Origin: Saprospira grandis str. Lewin
Lineage (GTDB): Bacteria > Bacteroidota > Bacteroidia > Chitinophagales > Saprospiraceae
Reading direction: 5' to 3'
NCBI RefSeq assembly: GCF_000250635.1
Contig: NC_016936.1
Coordinates: 1-54,948, forward strand
Length of the DNA: 54,948 nt
This document shows positions 33,823 to 44,206 of the stretch, piece after piece. The position numbers and the translations under genes were made by a program. Under the pieces are notes generated by a model, which saw only the letters and a program-made list of their open reading frames with translations, did not search any database and was not told where the DNA came from. Position 1 is the first letter of the stretch. Each line of letters opens with the position of its first letter.

Positions 33823-34893
33823 ATGACCGAATTATATCCACTCCAATTGTCGGATGTTCGCCAAGAAACTGAGGATTGCCGCTCTTTGGCTTTTGCTATC
33901 CCCCAAAACCTCCAAGAGAAGTTTAAGTTTGTTCAGGGCCAATACCTGACCCTGCAAGCTAAAATCAATGGAGAAGATGTTCGCCGTAGTTACTCGATTT
34001 GTTCTAGCCCCTTGGACCAAGAACTTCGGGTGGCCGTCAAGTTATTGCCTGGCGGTAAGTTCTCTACTTTTGCCAATGAAACGCTAAAGGTGGGCGATGA
34101 GCTCTTGGCTATGCCGCCTATGGGAAATTTCTATACAGATTTAGATCCCCAACAAAGTAAACACTATTTCTGTGTGGCCGCAGGTAGCGGCATCACACCT
34201 ATGATGTCGATTATCAAAACGACCCTAGAAACAGAGCCCAATAGCCAGATTACTTTGCTTTATGGCAATAAAAATACCCGAAATATTATTTTTCATGAGC
34301 AACTAGAAGGCCTGAAAAATAAGTACTTAGAGCGCTTTACGATCATTTATATCCTCAGCCGTGAAAAACTAGATGAGGATATCCTTTTTGGCCGCATCGA
34401 TGCCCAAAAGTTTGAGGCGATTAGCCAAACTTTGGTCGATCTCAACACAGTTGATGAATGTTTCCTTTGTGGACCAGAAACCATGATTCTCGCCCTCAAA
34501 GAAGGCTTGGCCAATAAGGGCATTCCTCAAAAAAATATTCACTTTGAGCTCTTTGGGACCAACCAAAAGGGCCAGAAAAAACCAGAAATCAAAAAAGAGA
34601 ACCAAGGCAAAGCCGCCAAAGTAGAGGTCCGCGTAGATGGCCGCAGCTTTATGTTTGATTTGCCCTTTGGTCAAGATAATCTACTAGATGCCTCTATGAA
34701 AGAGGGGGCCGATCTTCCCTTTGCTTGTAAAGGTGGGGTTTGCTGCACTTGTAAGGCCCGAGTAAAAAAAGGCGAAGTGGAGATGATGGTCAATTATGCT
34801 CTAGAACCAGAAGAGGTCGCCGATGGACTGATTCTCAGCTGCCAAGCTTACCCCAAATCAGAAGAAATCATGCTCGATTTTGACGATATTTAA
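33823..34893 (+). CDS. paaE: Phenylacetyl-CoA epoxidase reductase
   Basis: Passes electrons from NAD(P)H to the di-iron epoxidase PaaAC. 356 aa, the expected length. An FAD domain comes first, with RRSYSIC at 54-60 and GGKFSTF. The NAD domain follows (VAAGSGITPMMSII near 117-130, FLCGPETMI). A C-terminal plant-type 2Fe-2S ferredoxin domain (about 272-356) has the Cys cluster CKGGVCCTCKARV and a fourth Cys in LILSCQAYP. The linker between the two parts is Lys-rich. In E. coli paaE is the last gene of paaABCDE, while here it precedes paaA and lies upstream of the second operator. Confidence 0.93.
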   Translation: MTELYPLQLSDVRQETEDCRSLAFAIPQNLQEKFKFVQGQYLTLQAKINGEDVRRSYSICSSPLDQELRVAVKLLPGGKFSTFANETLKVGDELLAMPPMGNFYTDLDPQQSKHYFCVAAGSGITPMMSIIKTTLETEPNSQITLLYGNKNTRNIIFHEQLEGLKNKYLERFTIIYILSREKLDEDILFGRIDAQKFEAISQTLVDLNTVDECFLCGPETMILALKEGLANKGIPQKNIHFELFGTNQKGQKKPEIKKENQGKAAKVEVRVDGRSFMFDLPFGQDNLLDASMKEGADLPFACKGGVCCTCKARVKKGEVEMMVNYALEPEEVADGLILSCQAYPKSEEIMLDFDDI

Positions 34894-34901
34894 CTAAGCG
34901 T

Positions 34902-34917
34902 ACGAACAAGCGTTCGT
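34902..34917. promoter_or_regulatory. TetR operator upstream of paaA
   Basis: ACGAAC-AAGC-GTTCGT, with the same arms and the same 4-nt spacer as the site at 31486. It lies 8 bp after the paaE stop codon and 68 bp before paaA. A possible -7 box TATTTTG (34953-34959, one base short of consensus spacing) is downstream. Confidence 0.7.
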
Positions 34918-34984
34918 ATTTTTCCTTATATTAAAGAATCAAGCCTTAAGTCTATTTTGACTAAGATGATAAAATAGAATACTT

Positions 34985-35947
34985 ATGACTAAGTCAATCA
35001 ATATCGCAAAATTAGAAGAGCGTTTTCAAGCTAAGGTAGATGCAGAGCAGAAAATCGAGCCTAAAGATTGGATGCCAGAGGCTTACCGCAAAACGCTAAT
35101 TCGCCAGATTTCTCAGCATGCACACTCTGAAGTAGTGGGGATGCTGCCCGAGGGAAACTGGATTTTGAGAGCGCCCAGCCTCCGCCGCAAAGTGGCCCTT
35201 TTGGCCAAGGTGCAAGATGAAGCCGGCCACGGTCTTTACCTATATAGCGCTGCCGAAACCTTGGGCATCGACAGAGAGGAGCTCTATGAGCAGTTGCTTT
35301 CGGGCAAGGCTAAATATTCCAGCATCTTTAATTACCCCACCCAAACTTGGGCCGATATCGGAACGGTGGGCTGGTTGGTTGATGGTGCAGCTATTATGAA
35401 TCAAGTGATGCTCACCCGCACCTCTTATGGTCCTTATGCCCGCGCTATGGTGCGCATTTGTAAGGAAGAGAGTTTCCATCAGCGCCAAGGATACGAAATT
35501 CTTTTGGCCCTTAGTCAGGGGACCGAAGAGCAGCGCCAAATGCTACAAGATGCGGTAAATCGCTGGTGGTGGCCCTCTTTGATGATGTTTGGACCCAGTG
35601 ATGCAGCTTCTACGCATTCTGCCCAATCTATGGCCTGGAAAATCAAGCGAAAATCAAATGATCAACTCCGCCAAGAGTTTGTCGATGCAACGGTCCGCCA
35701 AGCCGAATATTTGGGCGTGACTTTGCCCGATCCAGACCTCAAATGGAATGAAGAAAGAGGCCATTACGATTTTGGCGAAATCAATTGGGATGAATTCTGG
35801 GCCGTGGTTAAAGGCCGAGGACGTTGCAATAAAAACCGCCTGAAAACAAGACGCAAAGCGCATGAAAATGGCGCCTGGGTTAGAGAAGCCGCTATGGCTC
35901 ATGCCGAGAAGCGAGCCGCTCGCCAAAAGGAAGAGGGCATCGCCTAA
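34985..35947 (+). CDS. paaA: Phenylacetyl-CoA 1,2-epoxidase, catalytic subunit A
   Basis: Carries the di-iron site that converts phenylacetyl-CoA to the 1,2-epoxide. 320 aa. Iron ligands fit DEAGH (Glu79, His82) and EESFH (Glu162, His165), each an ExxH pair, with other carboxylates in the bundle. The C-terminal part [25 protein letters not shown] is typical. It is followed by paaB after a GC element that interrupts the gene pair. The operator at 34902 suggests its own promoter. Confidence 0.95.
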   Translation: MTKSINIAKLEERFQAKVDAEQKIEPKDWMPEAYRKTLIRQISQHAHSEVVGMLPEGNWILRAPSLRRKVALLAKVQDEAGHGLYLYSAAETLGIDREELYEQLLSGKAKYSSIFNYPTQTWADIGTVGWLVDGAAIMNQVMLTRTSYGPYARAMVRICKEESFHQRQGYEILLALSQGTEEQRQMLQDAVNRWWWPSLMMFGPSDAASTHSAQSMAWKIKRKSNDQLRQEFVDATVRQAEYLGVTLPDPDLKWNEERGHYDFGEINWDEFWAVVKGRGRCNKNRLKTRRKAHENGAWVREAAMAHAEKRAARQKEEGIA

Positions 35948-35956
35948 AACGGAATT

Positions 35957-36081
35957 GGCCTAGCGATGTGAAAGGGTGGCGCAAAGCGCCAGACCAAAGC
36001 CGCCAAAGGCGGCTGAAGGGCCGAGCAGACCTGCGAGCCCTGTAACGTAGCGCCGCAAGGCGAAGCCGCAGCGGAGGCCCC
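35957..36081 (-). repeat. GC element 15, type A, reverse
   Basis: Inverted type A copy between paaA and paaB, ending 22 bp before the paaB start. Stems are GGCGCaaaGCGCC, GCCGCCaaaGGCGGC and a longer imperfect third stem. Confidence 0.88.
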
Positions 36082-36103
36082 AAAACATTAAAAATAACAA
36101 GCA

Positions 36104-36388
36104 ATGGATAAGAAATCATGGCCTCTATGGGAGGTGTTTATCAGAAGTAAATCGGGTTTGCAGCACAAACATGTGGGCAGCCTGCATGCCGTAGATGCGC
36201 AAATGGCCCTAGAAAATGCCAGAGATGTATACACGCGCAGAAATGAAGGTTTGAGCATTTGGGTGATCCCCTCTAGCCAAATTGTGGCCTCTGAACCCGA
36301 AGACGAATATATCTTCGAGGCGGCCAAATCTAAGGTGTACCGCCACCCCACTTTCTATGATATTCCCGATGAAGTGGGCCATATGTAG
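36104..36388 (+). CDS. paaB: Phenylacetyl-CoA epoxidase subunit B
   Basis: 94 aa, the usual length of about 95. Motifs are WPLWEVFIRSKSGLQHKHVGSLHA and the central AARDVYTRR-like ENARDVYTRRNEGLSIWVIPSSQI. PaaB bridges PaaAC dimers in the epoxidase complex. It ends 33 bp before the paaC start. Confidence 0.95.
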   Translation: MDKKSWPLWEVFIRSKSGLQHKHVGSLHAVDAQMALENARDVYTRRNEGLSIWVIPSSQIVASEPEDEYIFEAAKSKVYRHPTFYDIPDEVGHM

Positions 36389-36421
36389 CCCTATTTGCTC
36401 AGACCAAAAAAACTGAATCTT

Positions 36422-37180
36422 ATGGATCAAGCTGCCGCCTTACTGGACTATGTCCTCCGATTGGCAGATACCAACCTCGTTTTGGGCCAACGCCTAGCAG
36501 AATGCTGCGGACATGCCCCAGAATTAGAGCTAGATATTGCACTCACCAATATTTCTTTGGACCTAATGGGCCAAGCGCGCTCACTTTATCAATATGCCGC
36601 CGAGCTGAAGGGCGAGGGCTGCACAGAAGATGATTTGGCCTATTTGCGGACCGAAAGAGAGTTTCGCAACCCCCTCTTGGTGGAGTACCCCAATGAGGAT
36701 TTTGCCTATACCATTTTGCGCCAATTTCTCTTCGATGTCTATAATCAACTCTTTTATCAGGCCTTGCAAAATAGCAGCGATGCCCGCTTAGCAGAAATCG
36801 CCCGCAAGTCGATTAAAGAAATTCGCTACCACCTTCGCTTTAGCGCCGAATGGTGCATCCGCCTAGGCGATGGCACCGAATTGAGCCGCCAAAAAATGCA
36901 AACGGCCCTAGATGACCTTTGGGATTACACCGCCGAGCTTTGCACGCCCAATGCTACAGATCAGACGCTTTTGTCTAGCGGCATTGCCGTAGATCTCGAA
37001 CAGCTCAAAGTCCCTTATTTTGAACGAGTAGAAGAAATTTTGACCAAAGCTACCCTCGAAAAACCCGATTATGAACCCTTCCAACAAGGAGGAAAAGAGG
37101 GCAGCCATACCGAATTTTTAGGCCACCTTTTGGCCGAATTGCAGGTGCTTCAAAGAACCTATCCAGGAGCAGAATGGTAA
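36422..37180 (+). CDS. paaC: Phenylacetyl-CoA epoxidase structural subunit C
   Basis: 252 aa from the ATG at 36422, which begins MDQAAALLDYVLRLADTNLVLGQRL. An upstream TTG at 36395 is possible but less likely. It is a ferritin-like four-helix-bundle protein that pairs with PaaA. The motifs LGQRLAECCGHAPELELDIALTNISLDLMGQAR and IRYHLRFSAEWCIRLGDGTELS are family-typical, with the iron ligands degenerate as in other PaaC. It ends GSHTEFLGHLLAELQVLQRTYPGAEW, the usual C-terminus. Confidence 0.94.
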   Translation: MDQAAALLDYVLRLADTNLVLGQRLAECCGHAPELELDIALTNISLDLMGQARSLYQYAAELKGEGCTEDDLAYLRTEREFRNPLLVEYPNEDFAYTILRQFLFDVYNQLFYQALQNSSDARLAEIARKSIKEIRYHLRFSAEWCIRLGDGTELSRQKMQTALDDLWDYTAELCTPNATDQTLLSSGIAVDLEQLKVPYFERVEEILTKATLEKPDYEPFQQGGKEGSHTEFLGHLLAELQVLQRTYPGAEW

Positions 37181-37186
37181 TGTTTT

Positions 37187-37310
37187 GGGGCCTCCGCCTC
37201 GCTTCGCTCGTCGGCGCTACGCTACAGGGCTCGCAGGTCTGCTCGGCCCTGCAGCCGCCTCTGGCGGCTTTGGTCTGGCGCTTTGCGCCACCCTTTCGCA
37301 TCGCTAGGCC
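37187..37310 (+). repeat. GC element 16, type A, forward
   Basis: Type A copy between paaC and paaD. Second and third stems are GCCGCCtctGGCGGC and GGCGCtttGCGCC. The first stem is enlarged around CGCCTCgcttcgctcGTCGGCG. Confidence 0.88.
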
Positions 37311-37329
37311 AGGCCTGCTCTTGGCCCAT

Positions 37330-37393
37330 TAAAGAAATAAAGATTCCGTTATTTCTTTAATCCGTTAATTCTTTATTTAAAGAAATCTTTATC
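37330..37393. repeat. Octamer array 7 (8 units)
   Basis: Eight units: TAAAGA, TAAAGA, CCGTTA, TCTTTA, CCGTTA, TCTTTA, TAAAGA, TCTTTA with 2-nt linkers. It ends 5 bp before the paaD start codon, so it would occupy the ribosome landing region of the mRNA. Confidence 0.9.
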
Positions 37394-37398
37394 CAATT

Positions 37399-37890
37399 AT
37401 GGCGGTACAAATCGCAGAAGTAGAAGGCTATTTGGCCCAGGTCAAAGATCCCGAAATTCCGGTCCTATCGGTTTTGGATATGGGGGTGGTTCGGGCCATT
37501 CGCCCTTTTGAAGAAGAGGGGGTAGAAATCGACTTGACACCGACTTATTCGGGCTGTCCCGCTATGAGTACGATTTCATTTGATATTGTAGCGGAACTAG
37601 AGGCTCAAGGCATTCATCCCGTAAAAATCAATATGGTCCTTAGTCCAGCTTGGACCACCGACTGGCTCACAGAAGAGGGCCGAAAAAAACTGCGGGCCTA
37701 TGGCATTGCTCCTCCCGAGGGGCAGGCGGGCCGCATCGATGCCCTTTTTGGAGAGGCGCCACAACCCGCCTGCCCCCGTTGCGATTCTAGAAATACAAAG
37801 CAGTTGAGCCAATTTGGTTCTACCGCTTGCAAGGCCTTGTATCAATGCCAAGATTGCAAAGAGCCTTTTGACTACTTTAAATGTCATTAA
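37399..37890 (+). CDS. paaD: Phenylacetyl-CoA epoxidase assembly protein PaaD
   Basis: 163 aa with an N-terminal MIP18/DUF59 domain: VKDPEIPVLSVLDMGVVR and YSGCPAMSTISFDI. The C-terminal zinc-like Cys motif CPRCDSRNTKQLSQFGSTACKALYQC..C is typical of PaaD and separates it from plain SufT-like proteins. It is needed for iron-site maturation of the epoxidase. It ends 9 bp before paaG. Confidence 0.93.
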   Translation: MAVQIAEVEGYLAQVKDPEIPVLSVLDMGVVRAIRPFEEEGVEIDLTPTYSGCPAMSTISFDIVAELEAQGIHPVKINMVLSPAWTTDWLTEEGRKKLRAYGIAPPEGQAGRIDALFGEAPQPACPRCDSRNTKQLSQFGSTACKALYQCQDCKEPFDYFKCH

Positions 37891-37899
37891 AAAGCAAAT

Positions 37900-38685
37900 A
37901 TGTCTGACTTACTACTGAAAAAACAAGAAGGGGCCATTTTAGAGCTGTCGCTCAATCGGCCCAAACAATATAATAGTTTCAATCGCCCGATGGCTTTGGC
38001 CCTTATTGCTGCTCTAGAAGAAGCCGCTGTGGACCAAACTGTTCGGGTGATTGTGTTAACGGCCCAAGGCAAAGGCTTTTGCGCCGGCCAAGACCTCAAT
38101 GAAGTGACCGACCCCAATAATGGGATTAACTTTGAGGCTATTTTAGAAGAGCATTACAATCCCATTATTCGCTTAATTCGCCAGACCGAAAAGCCCATTA
38201 TTGCCGCTTTGCAAGGGGTGGCTGCTGGCGCTGGAGCAAATATCGCTTTGGCTTGTGATTTTGTGGTTTGTAGCGAAAAGGCCAGTTTTACCCAAGCCTT
38301 TAGCAAAATTGGTTTGGTGCCCGATAGCGGCGGAAGCTATATTTTGCCCCGTTTGGTGGGCTGGCAAAGAGCCAACGCTATGCTCATGCTCAGCGAGAAG
38401 TTTACTGCTCAAGAAGCCCTAGAGCTAGGCATGATTTATAAAGTAGTGGCCGCAGAAGAACTAAACTCCGCCACTCAACAATTGGCAGAGCGCTTGGCCA
38501 ATATGCCCGGCCAAGCTTTGGGCTGGACCAAACGCCTGCTCAATGCTTCTATTACTAATACCTTAGAAGAACAGCTCAAACTAGAATCAGACCTACAAAT
38601 TAAAGCAGGCTATTCGGCTGACTTTAAGGAAGGGGTGGCCGCCTTTTTAGAAAAACGCGCCCCAAAATTTAATCAAGACAAATAA
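37900..38685 (+). CDS. paaG: 1,2-epoxyphenylacetyl-CoA isomerase
   Basis: Crotonase-family enzyme of 261 aa. It isomerises the ring epoxide to the oxepin-CoA. It has the oxyanion-hole segment FCAGQDL (about 60-66), [15 protein letters not shown] (106-120), and [15 protein letters not shown], where Asp142 is the PaaG-type catalytic residue in place of Glu. It is followed after 10 bp by paaH. The other crotonase at 44207 is more divergent, so this one is the better PaaG. Confidence 0.85.
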   Translation: MSDLLLKKQEGAILELSLNRPKQYNSFNRPMALALIAALEEAAVDQTVRVIVLTAQGKGFCAGQDLNEVTDPNNGINFEAILEEHYNPIIRLIRQTEKPIIAALQGVAAGAGANIALACDFVVCSEKASFTQAFSKIGLVPDSGGSYILPRLVGWQRANAMLMLSEKFTAQEALELGMIYKVVAAEELNSATQQLAERLANMPGQALGWTKRLLNASITNTLEEQLKLESDLQIKAGYSADFKEGVAAFLEKRAPKFNQDK

Positions 38686-38695
38686 AGTAATTTCC

Positions 38696-39853
38696 ATGAA
38701 AGTTGCTGTTATCGGAGCAGGGGCTATGGGCAGCGGCATTGCTCAAATTGCCGCCACTCAAGGCCATTCCGTATATTTATATGACAAGTTTCCGCAGGCG
38801 CTAGAAAAGGCCCTCGGAAAGCTAAAGAAAATTCTCAATCGCCTAGTTGAAAAAGGGCGTTTGGGCCAAGAAGAGGCCGAGGCCATTTATGGCCGAATTG
38901 AGCCCATCTCTGAACTTGAAAAATTGGCTGATTCGGGCCTAGTGATTGAGGCCATTGTTGAAAATCTGGAGATTAAGAAGGCCGTTTTTCAAGAGCTAGA
39001 AAGTCTAGTAGCTAAGGATTGTATTTTGGCCTCTAATACCTCATCACTCTCTATTGCTTCTATTGCGGCAGCTTGCCAGCAATCGGAGCGCGTATTGGGC
39101 ATCCACTTTTTCAATCCAGCTCCCTTGATGAAGCTGGTCGAAATTATTCCAGCGGTCCAAACCGCCGATGCAGTGACCCAAAAGGCCAAAGCAATTATTG
39201 ATGGCTGGGGCAAACTGACTGTATTGGCCAAGGATACTCCCGGCTTTATTGTCAATCGTGTGGCCCGCCCATTTTATGGCGAAGCCCTTCGCATTTTAGA
39301 AGAGGGCATTGCTGATGTGGCCACCATTGATTGGGCCATGAAGGAGTTGGGAGGCTTTAGAATGGGGCCTTTTACCCTTATGGATTATATCGGGAATGAT
39401 ATCAATTATACGGTGACCGAAACCGTTTTTAAAGCCTTTTATTACGATCCTCGCTATAAGCCCGCTTTTACACAAAAGCGCTTGGCTGAGGCTGGATTTT
39501 TGGGCCGAAAAACGGGCCGTGGCTATTATGATTATGCAGAAGGCGCAACTGCCCCGGCTCCACAAAAAGAGGAGATTTTGGGCCAGCAGATTTTGCACCG
39601 CATTGTAGTCATGTTAATCAATGAAGCGGCCGATGCTCTATTTTGGCAGGTGGCTAGCGCCAAGGATATTGATTTGGCCATGACCAAGGGCGTTAATTAC
39701 CCCAAAGGATTATTGGCTTGGGCCAATGAGTTGGGCGCAGCTCATTGTGTAGAGCAACTCGATGCCCTTTATGATACTTACCGAGAAGATCGTTATCGCT
39801 GTTCGCCTTTGTTGAGAAGAATGGCCCAAGAAAATACCTCTTTCGATGTCTAA
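38696..39853 (+). CDS. paaH: 3-hydroxyacyl-CoA dehydrogenase of the phenylacetate pathway
   Basis: 385 aa. The NAD-binding [14 protein letters not shown] is at 7-20, followed by YDKFPQAL. The catalytic His is in [18 protein letters not shown] and the 3HCDH C-terminal domain starts at [17 protein letters not shown] second half-C-domain ([17 protein letters not shown]) is present as in PaaH, though the protein is shorter than the roughly 475-aa E. coli form. It oxidises 3-hydroxyadipyl-CoA to 3-oxoadipyl-CoA. The last eight bases overlap paaI (ATGTCTAA). Confidence 0.92.
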   Translation: MKVAVIGAGAMGSGIAQIAATQGHSVYLYDKFPQALEKALGKLKKILNRLVEKGRLGQEEAEAIYGRIEPISELEKLADSGLVIEAIVENLEIKKAVFQELESLVAKDCILASNTSSLSIASIAAACQQSERVLGIHFFNPAPLMKLVEIIPAVQTADAVTQKAKAIIDGWGKLTVLAKDTPGFIVNRVARPFYGEALRILEEGIADVATIDWAMKELGGFRMGPFTLMDYIGNDINYTVTETVFKAFYYDPRYKPAFTQKRLAEAGFLGRKTGRGYYDYAEGATAPAPQKEEILGQQILHRIVVMLINEAADALFWQVASAKDIDLAMTKGVNYPKGLLAWANELGAAHCVEQLDALYDTYREDRYRCSPLLRRMAQENTSFDV

Positions 39854-40280
39854 AGAAAAAGCAGAATGGATTGTGGGCGAACAGATGTTGGCCAAAGATG
39901 CCTTTAGCCAATGGCTAGGCATTCAGGTGGATGAAATTCGCCCAGGATTTGCCGAGCTAAGCATGCGGGTTCGTCCCGAAATGACCAATGGTTTTGGCAT
40001 TGCGCATGGCGGCATTTGCTATTCTTTGGCCGATACGGCCTTGGCTTTTGCAGCTAATGCACATGGTCCAAAAAGCCGCTCGATCAATACCTCTATTGTA
40101 CATACTTTGGCGGTAGCTGAGGGCGAAAAATTATTAGCGAGGGCCGAAGAAGAATATTTGCACCCCAAATTGGCCCATTATAAGGTCCATATTTATAACG
40201 GAAAAGGCGAACAAGTGGCCATTTTCCAAGGCTCGGTTTATCGCTCTTCTAAAAGCTGGACCCCAGAGGAGCTGGCCTAG
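39846..40280 (+). CDS. paaI: Hydroxyphenylacetyl-CoA thioesterase PaaI
   Basis: 144-aa hotdog-fold thioesterase. The motif [23 protein letters not shown] contains the HGG and the catalytic Asp of the PaaI group. It removes dead-end CoA esters and so protects the CoA pool. The start codon overlaps the paaH stop, indicating translational coupling. Confidence 0.93.
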   Translation: MSKEKAEWIVGEQMLAKDAFSQWLGIQVDEIRPGFAELSMRVRPEMTNGFGIAHGGICYSLADTALAFAANAHGPKSRSINTSIVHTLAVAEGEKLLARAEEEYLHPKLAHYKVHIYNGKGEQVAIFQGSVYRSSKSWTPEELA

Positions 40281-40284
40281 CCGA

Positions 40285-40424
40285 GACAGGCGGCGAAGCC
40301 GCCGCAGGCTTAGGGATGGATAGCAGTGGCCGTTAGGCCAGACCGAAGCGCTTTAGCGCTGAAGGGCCGAGCGATCAGCGAGCTGCGACACAGCCCGACC
40401 CGCCTGAAAGGCGGGGAAGCCCCC
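40285..40424 (-). repeat. GC element 17, type B, reverse
   Basis: Inverted type B copy between paaI and paaJ. Stems are GGCCgttaGGCC, AGCGCtttaGCGCT and CGCCTgaaAGGCG. Confidence 0.88.
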
Positions 40425-40465
40425 TATTTTAAATGCGTTCTAAGAGAACAACAAGCAACAACAAT

Positions 40466-41683
40466 ATGTCTAAAGCAAGTTTTTTGGTGGATGGTGTACG
40501 CACGGCCATCGGTAATTTTGGCGGGACTTTATCGCCTGTTCGGACCGATGATTTGGCGGCCCATGTGATTAAGGAATTGGTGGCCCGCCATCCCAATATT
40601 CCGCAAGATAGTTATGATGATGTGATTTTGGGCTGCGCCAATCAGGCCGGAGAAGACAACCGAAATGTGGCCCGTATGGCGCTTTTGTTGGCGGGTTTGC
40701 CTTATTCGGTGCCTGGCGAAACGGTGAATCGACTTTGTGCTTCGGGCATGTCGGCCGCTATTCATGCGCACCGAGCCATTATGGCGGGCGATGGGGATCT
40801 GTTTTTGGCTGGCGGTGTAGAGCATATGACCCGCGGTCCTTGGGTCATTTCTAAGGTCTCTAAACCTTTTGGCCGAGATGCGCAGATGCATGATTCTAGC
40901 TTCGGTTGGCGCTTTGTGAACCCCAAAATGAAGGAAATTTATGGGGTGGATGGCATGGGCGTAACTGCCGAGAATTTGGTGGATTTGCACCAAATTTCAA
41001 GAGCCGATCAAGATCTTTTTGCCTATCGTTCTCAAATGAAGGCGGCTGCGGCTCAAGAAAAAGGCATTTTGGCCGAAGAAATTGTGCCGATTGCCATTAA
41101 GCGGCGCAAGCAAGAGGACCTTATTTTTGATCAAGATGAGTTCATCAAACCCAATTCTAGTCTAGAGGTTTTGGGCAAGTTGCGGGCGGCTTTTCGCAAA
41201 GAAGGCGGTAGCGTGACGGCGGGCAATTCTTCTGGCCTCAATGATGGTGCAGCGGTCAATCTAATCGCTTCTGCCGAGGCTGTGGAGCGCTATCAATTGC
41301 AGCCTTTGGCCCAAATTATTAGCTCGGCTGTGGTGGGCGTAGAGCCTCGAATTATGGGAATCGGTCCCGTAGAAGCTAGCCGAAAAGCCTTGGCCAAAGC
41401 TGGGCTCCGCCTCGATCAAATGGATGTGATTGAGCTCAATGAGGCCTTTGCTGCCCAAAGTTTGGCTTGCACCCGCAGCCTCGGTCTAGCCGATGACGAT
41501 CCTCGCATCAATCCCAATGGCGGCGCAATTGCCATTGGCCACCCCTTGGGGGTAACGGGCGCCCGAATTTTGTTGGCGGCCGCTAGAGAGTTGCAGCGCA
41601 AAGGCGGAAAATACGCTTTGGTGACGATGTGTATTGGCGTGGGTCAAGGCTATGCAACTATCATCAAAAATGTAAATGTCTAA
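40466..41683 (+). CDS. paaJ: 3-oxoadipyl-CoA/3-oxo-5,6-dehydrosuberyl-CoA thiolase
   Basis: 405 aa from the ATG at 40466. An 11-codon upstream extension is less likely. Thiolase signatures are [11 protein letters not shown] (nucleophile Cys91), [18 protein letters not shown] (His near 360) and CIGVGQG (Cys near 390). It cleaves 3-oxoadipyl-CoA to succinyl-CoA plus acetyl-CoA, and the C8 intermediate one turn earlier. This is the terminal carbon-releasing step of the pathway. Confidence 0.92.
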   Translation: MSKASFLVDGVRTAIGNFGGTLSPVRTDDLAAHVIKELVARHPNIPQDSYDDVILGCANQAGEDNRNVARMALLLAGLPYSVPGETVNRLCASGMSAAIHAHRAIMAGDGDLFLAGGVEHMTRGPWVISKVSKPFGRDAQMHDSSFGWRFVNPKMKEIYGVDGMGVTAENLVDLHQISRADQDLFAYRSQMKAAAAQEKGILAEEIVPIAIKRRKQEDLIFDQDEFIKPNSSLEVLGKLRAAFRKEGGSVTAGNSSGLNDGAAVNLIASAEAVERYQLQPLAQIISSAVVGVEPRIMGIGPVEASRKALAKAGLRLDQMDVIELNEAFAAQSLACTRSLGLADDDPRINPNGGAIAIGHPLGVTGARILLAAARELQRKGGKYALVTMCIGVGQGYATIIKNVNV

Positions 41684-41691
41684 ATAGTTTT

Positions 41692-41807
41692 GGGGCCTCC
41701 TGCCTACGGCAGGCGCTACGTTTCGCAGCTCGCAGGTCTGCTCGGCCCTTCGCAGCTTTCAGCGGCTCGGTCTGGCCCTGCGGGCCACTGCTGCACATCG
41801 CTAGGCC
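41692..41807 (+). repeat. GC element 18, type A, forward
   Basis: Type A copy between paaJ and paaZ. Stems are CCTGCCtacGGCAGG, GCAGCtttcaGCGGC (one mismatch) and GGCCCtgcGGGCC. Confidence 0.88.
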
Positions 41808-41888
41808 GCTCCTCTTTGGGGCTCGCTCTGAGCGGTCTGCTCTGGCCCTTAAATTTACAACTAGCTGATAAGTAGCTTTTTGGATCAA

Positions 41889-41952
41889 TAAAGATTTCTT
41901 TAATTAAAGAAATAAAGAATTAACGGATTAAAGATTTAAAGAAATAAAGAAG
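41889..41952. repeat. Octamer array 8 (8 units), abutting the paaZ start codon
   Basis: Eight units: TAAAGA, TCTTTA, TAAAGA, TAAAGA, TAACGG, TAAAGA, TAAAGA, TAAAGA with 2-nt linkers. The last unit (TAAAGAAG) is followed directly by the ATG of paaZ, so the array is the 5' UTR. It is mostly one-directional and can form only a short hairpin. Confidence 0.9.
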
Positions 41953-44019
41953 ATGTCAACAACTCCCAATATTTCCAACTTTGCGTTGGGGCAGTGGCAG
42001 CCGCATGAAGGTGAAGGCATTGCACAATACAATGCCGTTACGGGCCAATTGATTAGCACCGTAGGCAGCCAAGGTTTAGATTATGCGGCCATGGCCCAAT
42101 ACGCCAGAGAAGTCGGTAACCGCAATTTGCGCAAAATGACTTTCCACCAAAGAGGTAGAATGCTCAAGAAATTGGCTTTGCACCTTTACGGAATGCGCAA
42201 AAAATATTATCCCCTGAGTTACCAAACTGGGGCCACCAAAGTCGATAGCTGGATTGATATTGATGGGGGAATTGGGACGCTCTTCGCTTATGCTTCTTTG
42301 CGTAAAAAGTTTCAAGACCAACCCTATTTTGTAGATGGCGAAACGGCTCCTTTGTCTAAAGAAGGGACCTTTGTGGGCCAACATATTATGGTGCCTCGTC
42401 GTGGGGTGGCCATTCATATCAATGCCTTTAATTTTCCCATTTGGGGAATGCTAGAAAAATTGGCGGTTAATCTTTTGGCGGGTATGCCAGCTATTGTCAA
42501 ACCTGCTGAGCAAACTTCTTATTTGACCCAAGCCATGGTGCAAGATATTGTGGCTTCTGGCATTTTGCCCGAAGGCGCCTTGCAGTTGGTTTGTGGTTCT
42601 GGTGTTGGCATTTTGGATTCAGTGACTTCTCAAGATGTGGTGACCTTTACGGGCTCGGCTAGTACGGGTCGTATGCTTAAGAGCTTGCCCCAGATTGTAG
42701 AGCAGGCCGTTCCCTTTAATATGGAAGCCGACTCTTTGAACTGTTCTGTTTTGGGCCTCAATGCCTTGCCAGGCACGCCCGAATTTGATCTATTTATCAA
42801 AGAGGTGCGCAAAGAGATGACCGTAAAAGCAGGGCAAAAATGTACGGCTATTCGCCGCATTTTGGTCCCTCGCCAGCAAATGGATGCGGTCCAAGAGGCT
42901 TTGAGCCAACAATTGGCCAAAACTGTAGTGGGTGACCCTCAGCTAGAGGGAGTGCGTATGGGCGCCTTGGCCAGCAAAGAACAGGTTGCCGAAGTGCGCA
43001 AGCAAGTTGGCCTTTTGGCTGAAGAAAACGAATTAGTTTTTGGCCAAATGACCGATTTTGAAGTGATGGGCGCTTCTGCAGAAACAGGGGCATTTTTGGC
43101 CCCCATGCTGATGCGTTCTGCAGATGGTTTTAAAGCCAGCCGAGTACATGAACTAGAAGCTTTTGGTCCAGCCAGCACTTTGATTCCTTATGATAATACA
43201 GAAGAAGCTGCGGCCTTGGCCCGAATGGGAAAAGGTTCTTTAGTGGCCTCTATTGTTACTGCAGACGACCAAGAAGCCAGAGAATTTGTCATGGAGGCGG
43301 CTAGCCATCATGGTCGAATTTTGATTCTCAACCGCGATTCGGCTAAAGAAAGTACTGGACATGGTTCGCCTATGCCTTTATTGAGCCATGGTGGTCCTGG
43401 CCGAGCAGGAGGTGGAGAAGAAATGGGCGGAATGCGTGGCGTTAAGCATTATTTACAGCGGACCGCCTTGCAGGGAAGTCCAACCACTCTTTCTAATGTT
43501 ACGCAGACTTATCAATATGGCGGTCGCTATATTGAGGACCAAGTTCACCCTTTCCGCAAGCACTTTGAAGAATTGCAGGTTGGCGAAACTTGGATCACGC
43601 ATAAACATACCGTTAGCGAGACCGATATTACCAATTTTGCGAATGTGAGTGGCGACAACTTTTATGCGCATATGGATGCCACTTCTTTAGAGGGGACCAT
43701 TTTTGAGCAGCGAGTGGCGCATGGTTATTTTGTCTTGGCCAAGGCGGCCGGCTTATTTGTTGAGCCCAGAAAAGGGCCCGTTTTGCTTAATTATGGTTTA
43801 GAAGAATGCCGCTTTGTCAAGCCCGTTTATCCAGGAATGACGATTGGCGTACGCTTGACGGTTAAGGAAAAAGTGGCCCAAGAAAAGCGGGAGCCAGAAG
43901 ATATTGCCAAGGGCATTGTCAAGTTTTTGGTAGATGTCTATGATGAAACTGGCGAAAGTGTGGCCATTGCCACTATTTTGACTATGGTCAAGATGTTGGA
44001 CCAAAACGGAATTGACTAA
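41953..44019 (+). CDS. paaZ: Oxepin-CoA hydrolase / 3-oxo-5,6-dehydrosuberyl-CoA semialdehyde dehydrogenase
   Basis: Bifunctional ring-opening enzyme, 688 aa. The N-terminal aldehyde dehydrogenase has Glu258 (FNMEADSLN) and Cys297 ([10 protein letters not shown]), as well as [13 protein letters not shown]. The C-terminal MaoC-type R-specific hydratase domain (about 540-688) has [22 protein letters not shown] with the catalytic Asp and His. Both active sites look intact, so the product is channelled to the acid rather than lost as toxic semialdehyde. It starts directly after octamer array 8. Confidence 0.95.
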   Translation: MSTTPNISNFALGQWQPHEGEGIAQYNAVTGQLISTVGSQGLDYAAMAQYAREVGNRNLRKMTFHQRGRMLKKLALHLYGMRKKYYPLSYQTGATKVDSWIDIDGGIGTLFAYASLRKKFQDQPYFVDGETAPLSKEGTFVGQHIMVPRRGVAIHINAFNFPIWGMLEKLAVNLLAGMPAIVKPAEQTSYLTQAMVQDIVASGILPEGALQLVCGSGVGILDSVTSQDVVTFTGSASTGRMLKSLPQIVEQAVPFNMEADSLNCSVLGLNALPGTPEFDLFIKEVRKEMTVKAGQKCTAIRRILVPRQQMDAVQEALSQQLAKTVVGDPQLEGVRMGALASKEQVAEVRKQVGLLAEENELVFGQMTDFEVMGASAETGAFLAPMLMRSADGFKASRVHELEAFGPASTLIPYDNTEEAAALARMGKGSLVASIVTADDQEAREFVMEAASHHGRILILNRDSAKESTGHGSPMPLLSHGGPGRAGGGEEMGGMRGVKHYLQRTALQGSPTTLSNVTQTYQYGGRYIEDQVHPFRKHFEELQVGETWITHKHTVSETDITNFANVSGDNFYAHMDATSLEGTIFEQRVAHGYFVLAKAAGLFVEPRKGPVLLNYGLEECRFVKPVYPGMTIGVRLTVKEKVAQEKREPEDIAKGIVKFLVDVYDETGESVAIATILTMVKMLDQNGID

Positions 44020-44052
44020 ATTTGGGCGTAGAGGCGGGCCGAAGGCCCGCCT

Positions 44053-44172
44053 GGCCTAGCGATGTGCAGCAGTGGCCGTCAGGCCAGACCGAGCCAGTTT
44101 TACTGGCGAAGGGCCGAGCGAACAGCGAGCTGCGAAACGTAGCGCCGACGAGCGAAGTGAGGCGGAGGCCCC
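44053..44172 (-). repeat. GC element 19, type A, reverse
   Basis: Inverted type A copy between paaZ and the crotonase gene. Stems are GGCCgtcaGGCC, CCAGttttaCTGG and a longer imperfect third stem. Confidence 0.87.
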
Positions 44173-44206
44173 AAAACATTAAAATATAGTATAAAAACGA
44201 GATAGC

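Noticed and set aside
40466-41683. Idea that paaJ might be a general fatty-acid thiolase instead
   Set aside because: Position among paa genes and the motif set fit the paa thiolase. A dual role is possible but not shown by the sequence.
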